This document shows, in pieces, positions 53,883 to 61,828 of a stretch of 64,000 bases of DNA (positions are counted from its first letter, which is position 1; the number at the start of each line of letters is the position of its first letter). A model generated the notes under the pieces. That model did not search any database. It had not been told where the DNA came from and saw only the letters and a program-made list of their open reading frames with translations. The position numbers and the translations under genes were made by a program. Source of the stretch: Methylotenera_A sp963701715 (lineage in GTDB: Bacteria > Pseudomonadota > Gammaproteobacteria > Burkholderiales > Methylophilaceae); NCBI GenBank assembly GCA_963701715.1, contig CAVPAX010000007.1, positions 62,001 to 126,000 on the forward strand. The letters run 5' to 3'.

Positions 53883-54959
53883 TTAATGAGTACGTTCAAA
53901 TTCTTTCATATAATCAACCAATGCCCGCACGCCTTCCATTGGCATTGCGTTATAAATGCTGGCCCGCATTCCACCCACCATGCGGTGCCCTTTTAACTGC
54001 AGCAATCCATGTGCTTCAGCGCCCTTTAAAAATGCCTCATTTAATGATTCATCACGTAATATAAAAGGTATGTTCATTCGCGAACGATTATTGATTGCAA
54101 TATTATTCGTGTAAAAGTCAGTACTATCAATATATTCATAAAGCAGCTTTGCTTTAGCGATATTTTTTTTCTCTATTTCTGCTACACCACCCTGTGCTAT
54201 GAGCCACTCAAACACCAATCCTGCAATGTAAATGCTGAATGTAGGCGGGGTATTAATCATTGATTGATGCTCGGCCTGTGTCTTCCAATTAAACACTGCC
54301 GGTGTAAGCGGCGAGGCGTGACCAAGCAAATCTTCCCGCACAACCACAATACATAAGCCAGCAGGGCCAATATTCTTTTGTGCACCGGCGTAAATCACAC
54401 CGTATTGATTTACATCGATCGGGCGTGAAAGTATATGTGATGACATGTCTGCAACGATAGGCACCCCGTTTGTATTGGGAATTCCATCGAACTCGACACC
54501 ACTCATGGTTTCATTGGTGCAAATATGCAAATAGGCTGCGTCTTTGTTTAATTGCCAAGTGGAAAACTCGGGCACAAATGTATAACCAACCACTTCTGTG
54601 CTTGCCACCACATTGATGCTGCCATACGCGCTGGCATCATCCACACTGCGCTTGCTCCAACCACCTGTAACGGCATAATCTGCCGATTTTCCGTTAAGTA
54701 AATTTAACGGAATCATCGCATTTTCTGCAAGCGCACCACCTTGTAAAAACAGCACTTTGTAATTACTAGGAATAGCTAAAAGTGTGCGTAAATCGGCTTC
54801 GGTCTTTTCTAAAATACTAGTGAACTCTTTGCCACGGTGTGACATTTCCATCACACTCATGCCAGAACCATGCCAATCAAGCATTTCTGCTTGCGCACGC
54901 TCCAACACCGGCTTGGGTAAAACTGCAGGGCCTGCTGAAAAATTAAAAATCTGCTTCAT
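53883..54959 (-). CDS. serC: Phosphoserine aminotransferase
   Basis: 358 residues, PLP-dependent, in serine and pyridoxal synthesis. NFSAGPAVLPKPVLERAQ opens it; GMSVMEMSHRGKEF, LFLQGGALAENAMIPLN and VIYAGAQKNIGPAGL, with the PLP lysine in AQKN, are diagnostic. It follows gyrA by 8 bp, the arrangement seen across betaproteobacteria. Confidence 0.97.
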   Translation of the reverse strand: MKQIFNFSAGPAVLPKPVLERAQAEMLDWHGSGMSVMEMSHRGKEFTSILEKTEADLRTLLAIPSNYKVLFLQGGALAENAMIPLNLLNGKSADYAVTGGWSKRSVDDASAYGSINVVASTEVVGYTFVPEFSTWQLNKDAAYLHICTNETMSGVEFDGIPNTNGVPIVADMSSHILSRPIDVNQYGVIYAGAQKNIGPAGLCIVVVREDLLGHASPLTPAVFNWKTQAEHQSMINTPPTFSIYIAGLVFEWLIAQGGVAEIEKKNIAKAKLLYEYIDSTDFYTNNIAINNRSRMNIPFILRDESLNEAFLKGAEAHGLLQLKGHRMVGGMRASIYNAMPMEGVRALVDYMKEFERTH

Positions 54960-54967
54960 CTGTTTAA

Positions 54968-57511
54968 TTACTCTTCTTCGTCAGTTTCAACGATTTTTTC
55001 TAGCCCAGATAACTTCTCGCCTTCGCCTAGATTAATTAAAGTGACTCCTTGTGTAGCACGGCCCAATTCACGAATTTCTTTCACACGTGTGCGGATAAGG
55101 ATGCCGCCCGTCGTAATGAGCATAATCTCGTCTTCTTCATTGACCAGTTTTGCAGCAACAACCAAACCATTGCGCTCACTGATCGCAATAGCCTTCACAC
55201 CTTGCGTGCCGCGGCCAGAATGACGGAAATCTGCTAAGACTGTACGCTTGCCATAACCGTTCTCAGTTGCCACCAATACGGTTTGCTGGTCATTTTCTGC
55301 AATCAGCAGCGAAAGTACTTGTTGCTTAGGTGCCAGTTTCATACCGCGCACACCGCGTGTAGCGCGACCCATAGGCCTGACATCATCTTCGCTAAACCAT
55401 ACAGCCTTGCCACCGTTGGATACCAGTACGATATCATTATGACCATTGGTAATTTCGGCACCGATGAGGTAGTCATCATCATCTAATTTAATTGCGATAA
55501 TGCCTGATTTGCGCGGATTAGAAAATTCGCTCAGGGCTGTTTTCTTTACCGTACCCTGTGCTGTAGCCATGAAAATAAAATGATTTTCATCAAACTCTTT
55601 CACTGAAAGTATAGCGTTGATTTTCTCACCCTCTTCCAGTGGGAACAGATTTACAATTGGTTTTCCGCGCCCGATTCTACTACCTTGTGGCACCTCGTAC
55701 ACTTTCAGCCAATATACCTGACCAAGGCTACTAAAGCACAAAATGTAGTCATGCGTATTCGCCACGAACATCTTGTCGATGAAATCATCCTCTTTGGTTG
55801 CTGCAGCTTGTTTACCACGTCCACCACGACGCTGTGCACGATACTCATCCAGAGGCTGCGATTTCACATAACCAGTATGCGAGAGCGTGACCACCACATC
55901 TTGCGGTGTGATTAAATCTTCCAATGATAAATCTTGTGCATTTTCTACAATTTCACTGCGGCGTTTATCTCCAAACTGTTTTTTAATTTCTGTCAGTTCA
56001 TCAGTAATGATGGTAGTTACGCGTGATGCGTTAGCGAGGATATCCAGTAAATCCGCAATTTCATCCATTACTTCTTTATATTCGCTGACAATTTTGTCCT
56101 GCTCAAGACCGGTCAACCGTTGCAGGCGCATCTGCAGGATTTCCTGGGCTTGTATGTCACTTAACCTGTAGCCTTTTGGCGTTAGGCCGAAATCAACGCT
56201 TAATCCTTCCGGGCGTGACGCTTCCATCGCCGCGCGCTTCAACATTTCCTCCACTACCGGTGATTGCCATGTGCGCGCCATTAAATCTACCTTGGCATCA
56301 GGCGGCGTTGGTGCAGCTTTAATCAGCGCGATCATTTCATCAACATTGGCGAGCGCTACGGCTAGACCTTCTAAAACATGACCGCGTGCGCGTGCTTTTT
56401 TCAGTTCAAATACGGTGCGGCGTGTTACCACCTCGCGGCGGTGACGTAAAAATGCTTCCAACATTTGTTTCAAATTCAGCAAACGTGGCTGGCCATCAAG
56501 CAAAGCCACCATATTCATGCCAAATGTATCTTGCAGCTGTGTTTGCTTATATAGATTGTTTAACACAACCTCAGCAATCTCACCACGCTTCAGTTCAATC
56601 ACTACGCGCATGCCGGATTTATCCGATTCATCACGCAAATCGGAAATACCCTCGATTTTTTTCTCATTAACCAGCTCGGCGATTTTTTCGATGAGCGTCT
56701 TTTTATTTACCTGATACGGCAGCTCATCAATAATAATGGACTGGCGTCCACCTTTATCCATATCCTCGAAATGTGTGCGGCCGCGCATTACAACACGGCC
56801 ACGCCCGGTACGATAACCCTCTTTTACGCCGGTGGTACCATAGATGATACCTGCTGTAGGAAAATCTGGCGCAGGCACCAAATCAATCAACTCTTCAATG
56901 CCAGTATCTGGATTCTTGAGCAATGCGAAACAAGCATCCAGCACCTCATTTAGATTGTGCGGTGGAATATTGGTCGCCATCCCCACTGCAATGCCAGAGC
57001 TGCCATTAATGAGCAGGTTTGGAATGCGCGCAGGCATAATGAGAGGCTCATTTTCAGAACCGTCATAGTTCGGGCCAAAATCGACAGTTTCTTTGTCAAT
57101 ATCTGCCAATAATTCATGTGCGATTTTCGCCATGCGGATTTCGGTGTAACGCATAGCAGCTGCATTATCACCATCTACCGAACCAAAGTTACCTTGGCCG
57201 TCTACCAACATATAGCGTAAACTAAAATCTTGCGCCATACGCACGATAGTGTCATATACCGCCGTATCTCCGTGCGGATGGTACTTACCAATTACATCGC
57301 CGACAATACGCGCAGATTTTTTATAAGGCTTATTGTAATCATTGCTCAACTCGTGCATAGCATATAAAACACGTCTATGCACAGGCTTTAGGCCGTCCCG
57401 TACATCTGGCAGTGCGCGTCCCACAATCACGCTCATGGCGTAGTCTAGGTAGGAGCGCCGCATCTCATCTTCTAAACTGATTGGCAGAGTTTCTTTAGCG
57501 AATTGATCCAT
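54968..57511 (-). CDS. gyrA: DNA gyrase subunit A
   Basis: 847 residues, type II topoisomerase A subunit. The catalytic tyrosine is Y122 in AMRYTEIRM. The quinolone-resistance region has Thr at position 83 and Asp at 87 (HPHGDTAVYD), where E. coli has Ser83; Thr is natural in some genera and lowers quinolone sensitivity there. The C-terminal beta-pinwheel has the GyrA box in RRGGRGKQA, and DEEE closes the protein. It leads the operon; its promoter must lie in the 57512-57873 gap. Confidence 0.97.
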   Translation of the reverse strand: MDQFAKETLPISLEDEMRRSYLDYAMSVIVGRALPDVRDGLKPVHRRVLYAMHELSNDYNKPYKKSARIVGDVIGKYHPHGDTAVYDTIVRMAQDFSLRYMLVDGQGNFGSVDGDNAAAMRYTEIRMAKIAHELLADIDKETVDFGPNYDGSENEPLIMPARIPNLLINGSSGIAVGMATNIPPHNLNEVLDACFALLKNPDTGIEELIDLVPAPDFPTAGIIYGTTGVKEGYRTGRGRVVMRGRTHFEDMDKGGRQSIIIDELPYQVNKKTLIEKIAELVNEKKIEGISDLRDESDKSGMRVVIELKRGEIAEVVLNNLYKQTQLQDTFGMNMVALLDGQPRLLNLKQMLEAFLRHRREVVTRRTVFELKKARARGHVLEGLAVALANVDEMIALIKAAPTPPDAKVDLMARTWQSPVVEEMLKRAAMEASRPEGLSVDFGLTPKGYRLSDIQAQEILQMRLQRLTGLEQDKIVSEYKEVMDEIADLLDILANASRVTTIITDELTEIKKQFGDKRRSEIVENAQDLSLEDLITPQDVVVTLSHTGYVKSQPLDEYRAQRRGGRGKQAAATKEDDFIDKMFVANTHDYILCFSSLGQVYWLKVYEVPQGSRIGRGKPIVNLFPLEEGEKINAILSVKEFDENHFIFMATAQGTVKKTALSEFSNPRKSGIIAIKLDDDDYLIGAEITNGHNDIVLVSNGGKAVWFSEDDVRPMGRATRGVRGMKLAPKQQVLSLLIAENDQQTVLVATENGYGKRTVLADFRHSGRGTQGVKAIAISERNGLVVAAKLVNEEDEIMLITTGGILIRTRVKEIRELGRATQGVTLINLGEGEKLSGLEKIVETDEEE

Positions 57512-57873
57512 TAATATTTCCGTTTATTTTATTGCTGTTTATATTTCTTTTGGTTTGTCTTTTGGCTGAAAATAAGTGCTTTTGGAGAGCGCATTTCTAG
57601 TTGTTTTAACCCGCAAAAGTCTAGCACATTTAGCCATGTAAAACACGCTTATTTGAAGCTTGAAGCAGGGGTTTTACAAATTAAAATTGTTTACATTTTT
57701 TATATTCATTCATATACAATATAAATTATCGAATTTATATTTATGATTTATTTTATTTATTAAAATCATTAAAATAATCTATTAGACGCAAATAACATTT
57801 GGCGTAGAATTCGATTTATGTACGGGTGTTTTTTAAACCTGCGCATCAGAAAACTAACCAAAAGGAGATCGAT
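57512..57873. other. Divergent intergenic region between gyrA and rubrerythrin, 362 bp
   Basis: Strongly AT-rich between about 57670 and 57780, with no credible ORF. It must hold promoters for gyrA (minus) and the rubrerythrin module (plus). One good plus-strand sigma-70 match is listed separately; a gyrA promoter could not be fixed. No riboswitch or inverted repeat stood out. Confidence 0.6.
57690..57718 (+). promoter_or_regulatory. Sigma-70 promoter candidate for the rubrerythrin module
   Basis: TTTACA (57690-57695), 17-bp spacer, TATACA (57713-57718). Transcription would begin near 57725, leaving an unusually long 5' leader of about 150 nt before the start codon. Confidence 0.45.
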
Positions 57874-58293
57874 ATGCAACTTAAAGGATCAAAAACAGAA
57901 ACCTGCTTGAAGGATGCGTTTGCAGGTGAATCTCAAGCTAACCGTCGTTATCTATACTTCGCAAACAAAGCAGATGTTGAAGGCCAAAATGATGTAGCGG
58001 CTCTATTCCGTTCTACTGCTGAAGGCGAAACTGGTCATGCACATGGCCACTTAGAGTTTTTAGAACAATCTGGCGACCCTGCGACCGGCTTACCAATCGG
58101 TCCTACCCGCCAAAATCTGGAATCCGCTGTGGCTGGTGAAACACACGAGTACACCGACATGTATCCTGGCATGGCTAAAACAGCGCGCGATGAGGGTTTT
58201 GACGAAATCGCCGATTGGTTTGAAACGCTTGCTAAGGCAGAACGCAGTCATGCAAACCGCTATGCAAAAGCACTGGCTGAATTAGTAGATTAA
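57874..58293 (+). CDS. Rubrerythrin, short form without rubredoxin domain
   Basis: 139 residues of the rubrerythrin ferritin-like fold. The di-iron ligands lie in DAFAGESQANRRY, AEGETGHAHGHLEFL, AVAGETHEYTDMYP and LAKAERSHANRYAK, giving the E, E-x2-H, E and E-x2-H pattern. The C-terminal rubredoxin domain of classic rubrerythrin is absent, so electrons must come from a partner. The ATG at 57874 has AAAGGAG 7 nt before it; an open frame further upstream has no ribosome site. It heads the module with the Fe-S protein and DUF3501 gene and probably removes peroxide. Confidence 0.93.
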   Translation: MQLKGSKTETCLKDAFAGESQANRRYLYFANKADVEGQNDVAALFRSTAEGETGHAHGHLEFLEQSGDPATGLPIGPTRQNLESAVAGETHEYTDMYPGMAKTARDEGFDEIADWFETLAKAERSHANRYAKALAELVD

Positions 58294-58321
58294 TTCAACT
58301 TTATCCTTCCTCTTGCGAGGG

Positions 58322-58360
58322 GGATGATAAGAGCATCCGAAAATGATGCTCTCATCATCC
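58322..58360. other. Long intergenic hairpin between rubrerythrin and the Fe-S gene
   Basis: Arms GGATGATAAGAGCATC (58322-58337) and GATGCTCTCATCATCC (58345-58360), one mismatch in 16, loop CGAAAAT. No T-run follows, so it is not a classical terminator. It could stabilise the rubrerythrin transcript or partly stop transcription, setting different levels for the two genes. Confidence 0.6.
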
Positions 58361-58398
58361 AAGCAATTAAACATACTACAAAAAAACATGAGGTTAAA

Positions 58399-59736
58399 AT
58401 GAGTCGAGAAGGCAATCTAGAAGCCCCTACCCGCCATGCATTAGATTGGAAAAATCCTGACTTTTACGATGAAGAGAAGCTTAATCATGAGCTAGAACGT
58501 ATATTTGACATCTGCCATGGCTGCCGCCGTTGTGTAAGTTTGTGTAACAGTTTTCCCACACTGTTTGATTTAGTCGACAACAGCCCAACTTTAGAAGTTG
58601 ATGGCGTGGACAAAAAAGATTACATGAAAGTGGTAGATGAATGCTACATGTGTGATTTGTGCTACATGACCAAATGTCCATACACACCGCCTCATGAATG
58701 GAATTTAGATTTTCCACACACCATGTTGCGTGCCAAAGCCATTAAGTTTAATAAAGGTGAAGTAGGCCTTAATGAAAAAATACTGGCATCGACTGATGTG
58801 CATGGGCAATTCGCCGGAATTCCTATTGTTGTTCAGGTGGTGAATGCCGTGAATAGCACCAAACTTATGCGCAATGTGATGGAAAAAACACTGGGCGTAG
58901 ATAAAAATGCTTGGATGCCGAGCTTTGCCACAGAAAAGTTTAGGCATGGCGCAGCCAAGAGCGAAGATTTTGTGGTGAAAAATGGTGAGCGCACACCTGG
59001 AAAAGTCGCCATTTATTCAACTTGTTACGTTAATTATAACGAACCCGGCATCGGCCACGATTTGCTTAAAGTGCTCGACCACAACGAAATCCCTTATGTA
59101 CTGGTGGATAAAGAACAATGTTGCGGCATGCCAAAATTAGAACTTGGCGATTTGGAAGCTGTTGCTAAAAGCAAAGAAGCCAATATTCCTCACCTCGCGA
59201 AGTACGCCAAAGACGGCTACGCGATTTTGAGCGCAATACCGAGCTGCACACTGATGTTTAAACAAGAAATCCCGCTGATGTTCCCGGATTGTGCCGACAC
59301 AAAATTGGTGCAAGAAGCGATGTGGGACCCGTTTGAATACTTGGTTGCGCGCCGCAAGGATGGTTTGCTGAAAACCGATTTCAAAAAACCACTCGGAAAA
59401 GTAAGCTACCACATTCCATGCCATGGTCGGGTACAGAACATTGGCAAAAAAACCGAAGAGTTTTTGAAGTTAGTTCCCGAGACTACCATCAATACCGTAG
59501 AGCGTTGCTCTGGCCATGCGGGCACTTATGGGGTCAAGCTAGGACATCATGCAATGGCTAAAAAAATCGGTAAACCTGTAGCAAAGTTGATGAGTAATAA
59601 CGAGCCTGACTACATCAGCTCTGACTGCCAATTAGCAGGCCATCATATCGAGCAGATGATGGATGAAAACGGACTGAAGAAATCTACGCTACGTCACCCG
59701 TTAAGTCTTGCGCGCATCGCTTACGGCATTGAATAA
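58399..59736 (+). CDS. Iron-sulfur (heterodisulfide-reductase/GlpC-like) protein
   Basis: 445 residues from the ATG at 58399 (GAGG 6 nt upstream; an earlier in-frame ATG lacks this). Two 4Fe-4S sites: C39, C42, C45, C49 (CHGCRRCVSLC) and C82, C85, C88, C93 (CYMCDLCYMTKC). Two cysteine-rich CCG-type domains follow: YSTCYVNYNEPGIG with EQCCGMPKLELGD, and IPCHGRVQNIG with ERCSGHAGTYG, where the second CCG is changed to CSG. This family occurs with rubrerythrin and DUF3501 in proteobacteria and is probably its electron donor or a thiol reductase; there is no proof in the sequence. Confidence 0.87.
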   Translation: MSREGNLEAPTRHALDWKNPDFYDEEKLNHELERIFDICHGCRRCVSLCNSFPTLFDLVDNSPTLEVDGVDKKDYMKVVDECYMCDLCYMTKCPYTPPHEWNLDFPHTMLRAKAIKFNKGEVGLNEKILASTDVHGQFAGIPIVVQVVNAVNSTKLMRNVMEKTLGVDKNAWMPSFATEKFRHGAAKSEDFVVKNGERTPGKVAIYSTCYVNYNEPGIGHDLLKVLDHNEIPYVLVDKEQCCGMPKLELGDLEAVAKSKEANIPHLAKYAKDGYAILSAIPSCTLMFKQEIPLMFPDCADTKLVQEAMWDPFEYLVARRKDGLLKTDFKKPLGKVSYHIPCHGRVQNIGKKTEEFLKLVPETTINTVERCSGHAGTYGVKLGHHAMAKKIGKPVAKLMSNNEPDYISSDCQLAGHHIEQMMDENGLKKSTLRHPLSLARIAYGIE

Positions 59737-59747
59737 GCAAGCCTGGA

Positions 59748-59787
59748 AACCGCATGGATATTGCCTCACAGGGCATATATTTTGAAT
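59748..59787. repeat. Dispersed intergenic repeat, copy C
   Basis: AACCGCATGGATATTGCC then TCACAGGGCATATATTTTGAAT, lying in the 66-bp spacer between the Fe-S gene and the DUF3501 gene. It matches copies at 45677 and 60421 in most positions. Unlike the other two it does not overlap a stop codon. It ends 15 bp before the DUF3501 start codon, next to its AAAGGA ribosome site. Confidence 0.65.
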
Positions 59788-59802
59788 GATTAAAGGAACA
59801 AA

Positions 59803-60381
59803 ATGAGTATTACCCGCGACAACATCATGACGCTGGAAGCGTACAGCAAATACCGCAAAGAGCACAAACCGCAAATCATGGCGCATCGCCAATTGCGCTC
59901 CGTGCATTTGGGTGAGCACGTGAACATGCAATTTGAATCCGAACTCACCATGCGCTATCAAATTCAGGAAATGCTGCGGCTTGAAAAAATATTTGAAGAG
60001 GAAGCCATTCAAGACGAAATCGACACCTACGCGCCGCTGGTGCCCAATGGCAGCAACTGGAAAGCCACGATGCTGATTGAATACACCGACGTGGAAGAAC
60101 GAAAAATCGCGCTTAGCCAATTGATTGGCATCGAAGACCGTATGTATATTGAGGTGGAAGGCTTTAAGCGCGTGTACGCGATTTCGGATGAAGATTTAAA
60201 CCGTGAAAATGAAACCAAAACCAGCGCGGTGCACTTTTGCCGCTTTGAGTTTAATGAAGCCGTGAGAAAAGCCATTAAATATGGTGCGGTTGTTAAGTTA
60301 GGCTGCGATCACCCGAATTACAATATGAGCGTGGTGATTCCGCTCAATCAGTTGGAATCATTGCGTGAGGATTTAAACTAA
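59803..60381 (+). CDS. DUF3501 family protein
   Basis: 192 residues, soluble and charged, no signal peptide. Motifs such as MTLEAYSKYRKEHKPQIMAHR, SVHLGEHVNMQFESELTMRYQIQEMLRLEKIFEEEAIQDEID, YAPLVPNGSNWKATMLIEY and VHFCRFEF with one cysteine match the DUF3501 family. A role in the rubrerythrin/Fe-S module is inferred from conserved gene order. It has an AAAGGA ribosome site 8 nt before the ATG. Function unknown. Confidence 0.87.
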   Translation: MSITRDNIMTLEAYSKYRKEHKPQIMAHRQLRSVHLGEHVNMQFESELTMRYQIQEMLRLEKIFEEEAIQDEIDTYAPLVPNGSNWKATMLIEYTDVEERKIALSQLIGIEDRMYIEVEGFKRVYAISDEDLNRENETKTSAVHFCRFEFNEAVRKAIKYGAVVKLGCDHPNYNMSVVIPLNQLESLREDLN

Positions 60382-60420
60382 GCACTTAGTACTTTTGACC
60401 GCCAATACTCATGCTCTGCA

Positions 60421-60458
60421 AGGCGCATGTATATTTGGCTGCAGGGCATCTATTTAGA
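60421..60458. repeat. Dispersed intergenic repeat, copy B
   Basis: AGGCGCATGTATATTTGGC then TGCAGGGCATCTATTTAGAA. It lies between the convergent DUF3501 and metZ genes, and its TATTTAG supplies the TAA stop of metZ on the minus strand, as copy A does for the MFS gene. Copies A and B also share an upstream ATGCTC. Confidence 0.65.
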
Positions 60459-61632
60459 ACTTCAAATCTGCTTTCAAATCATCCACATACTCTAGTCCTA
60501 CCGCAATCCGCACCAAATTATCGTTAATGCCCGCCTCCGCGCGTGCCTCTGCCGTGATGCGGCTGTGCGTGGTGGTGGCCGGGTGCGTAATCGTGCTTTT
60601 TGCATCGCCAAGATTCGCAGTAATCGAAATCAGCTCGGTCGCATCAATCAACGACCAGGCGGCTTCCTGCTGCGTTTGGCCAGCCTTTGGTTTCACCTCA
60701 AAACTCACAATGCCGCCACCGTTCACTTGCTGCCTCATCGCCAGCGCATGCTGCGGATGCGATTTCAAGCCTGGGTAATACACCCTTGCCACTTGTGGTT
60801 GTGCTTCTAGCCAAGTCGCGAGTTCCAGTGCACGCTTGGCATGTGCTTCCATACGCACATGCAGCGTTTCCAGCCCTTTTAAAAATACCCAAGCGTTAAA
60901 TGCGCTCATCGTCACGCCCGCCGTGCGCAAAAAGCCGTACACTGGCTCCATGAGTGCCTTGCTGCCCAACACTGCGCCACCCAAGCATCTACCTTGCCCG
61001 TCAATATACTTAGTTGCAGAGTGAATAATAATATCCGCGCCTAATTTCAACGGTTTTTGAATCGCCGGCGTGCAGAAGCAGTTATCCACCACCAAATGCG
61101 CGCCAGCCTTGTGGGCAATGCTCGCCAAGGCCGCAATATCGCACACTTCGGTGAGCGGATTTGATGGTGTCTCCACAAAAAACAGTTTGGTTTTTGGCGT
61201 AATTGCGGCTTGCCACGCGTTGGTATCGGTCAAAGACACGAACGTCACCTGCAAACCCCAGCGCGCGAGAATGTTGCTGAACAATTGCACCGACGTGCCA
61301 AAAATGCTGCGCGAGGCCACCACATGGTCGCCAGCGCTGCATAAAGCCATCACACAGGCCAATATCGCCGACATGCCAGTGGAAGTCGCCACACATTGCT
61401 CTGCACCTTCCAGCGCCGCCAGTTTGTTTTGAAACATGGTGACGGTAGGATTAGTAAAGCGCGAATAAATATTACCCGGCTCCGTGCCGCCAAAGCGCGC
61501 TGCAGCTTGCGCTGCGCTGTTAAAGCGGAAACTTGAATTTAAGAACAAGGCTTCAGAATTTTCGCCAAATTCAGTCATCACGCTGCCCGCACGCACGCTC
61601 AAGGTTTCAGGATGGTATTTATGCTTATTCAT
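60454..61632 (-). CDS. metZ: O-succinylhomoserine sulfhydrylase
   Basis: 392 residues, gamma-family PLP enzyme making homocysteine from O-succinylhomoserine and sulfide. The PLP lysine is in IHSATKYIDGQGRCLGG; VRAGSVMTEFGENSEALFLNSSF, SRFTNPTVTMFQNKLAALEGAEQC and FFVETPSNPL are family blocks. The ATG at 61632 gives the normal MNKHKYHPETLSVR start; an open stretch to 61677 runs into the terminator hairpin. Sulfide comes from the cys pathway elsewhere in the window. Upstream lie a SAM-II-type riboswitch and a terminator, so it is repressed by S-adenosylmethionine. Confidence 0.95.
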   Translation of the reverse strand: MNKHKYHPETLSVRAGSVMTEFGENSEALFLNSSFRFNSAAQAAARFGGTEPGNIYSRFTNPTVTMFQNKLAALEGAEQCVATSTGMSAILACVMALCSAGDHVVASRSIFGTSVQLFSNILARWGLQVTFVSLTDTNAWQAAITPKTKLFFVETPSNPLTEVCDIAALASIAHKAGAHLVVDNCFCTPAIQKPLKLGADIIIHSATKYIDGQGRCLGGAVLGSKALMEPVYGFLRTAGVTMSAFNAWVFLKGLETLHVRMEAHAKRALELATWLEAQPQVARVYYPGLKSHPQHALAMRQQVNGGGIVSFEVKPKAGQTQQEAAWSLIDATELISITANLGDAKSTITHPATTTHSRITAEARAEAGINDNLVRIAVGLEYVDDLKADLKF

Positions 61633-61659
61633 AATAATCTCAAAATTTTCAGGGTATAA

Positions 61660-61697
61660 AAAAACCCGTGTTAGCAAAGTAGCTAAAACGGGTTTTT
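61660..61697 (-). terminator. Intrinsic terminator in the metZ leader
   Basis: Arms AAAAACCCGT (61660-61669) and ACGGGTTTTT (61688-61697), with an inner TTAGC/GCTAA stem and loop AAAGTA. On the minus strand the T-run follows. It lies directly 3' of the SAM-II aptamer and 28 bp before the metZ start, so it is probably its expression platform and also stops purF transcripts. Confidence 0.92.
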
Positions 61698-61701
61698 AGG
61701 G

Positions 61702-61783
61702 CTCTCGCTTTAGCAGAATTTATTATGCGCTCGCAAGCTGAGTAAGGCTTTGTTTGAAATTGGCCACTCAAATCAGCGCAATT
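61702..61783 (-). promoter_or_regulatory. SAM-II (SAM-alpha) riboswitch upstream of metZ
   Basis: The minus-strand leader shows the SAM-II aptamer pattern: P1 arms GCGCT (61779-61775) and AGCGC (61731-61727), conserved GATTT just after the 5' arm, CTTGCG before the 3' arm, then ATAATAAAT and GCTAAA (61714-61709). CTC at 61742-61740 can pair with GAG near 61706-61702, as in the pseudoknot. The loop is larger than in the minimal environmental sequences, with its own GAGT/ACTC stem possible. Position, metZ target and order of conserved blocks agree with the family. Confidence 0.85.
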
Positions 61784-61785
61784 AA

Positions 61786-61814
61786 ATGGTATGCCTATAA
61801 AATCCCTACGTCAA
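61786..61814 (-). promoter_or_regulatory. Sigma-70 promoter of metZ
   Basis: Minus strand TTGACG (61814-61809), 17 bp, TACCAT (61791-61786). Transcription from here would start only a few bases before the SAM-II aptamer, the usual arrangement for this class. Confidence 0.6.
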
Positions 61815-61828
61815 GCAACATATTTAAA

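Noticed and set aside
58324..58398. Upstream in-frame extension of the Fe-S protein
   Set aside because: It overlaps the intergenic hairpin, lacks a ribosome site and adds 25 residues not typical of the family; the ATG at 58399 has GAGG.
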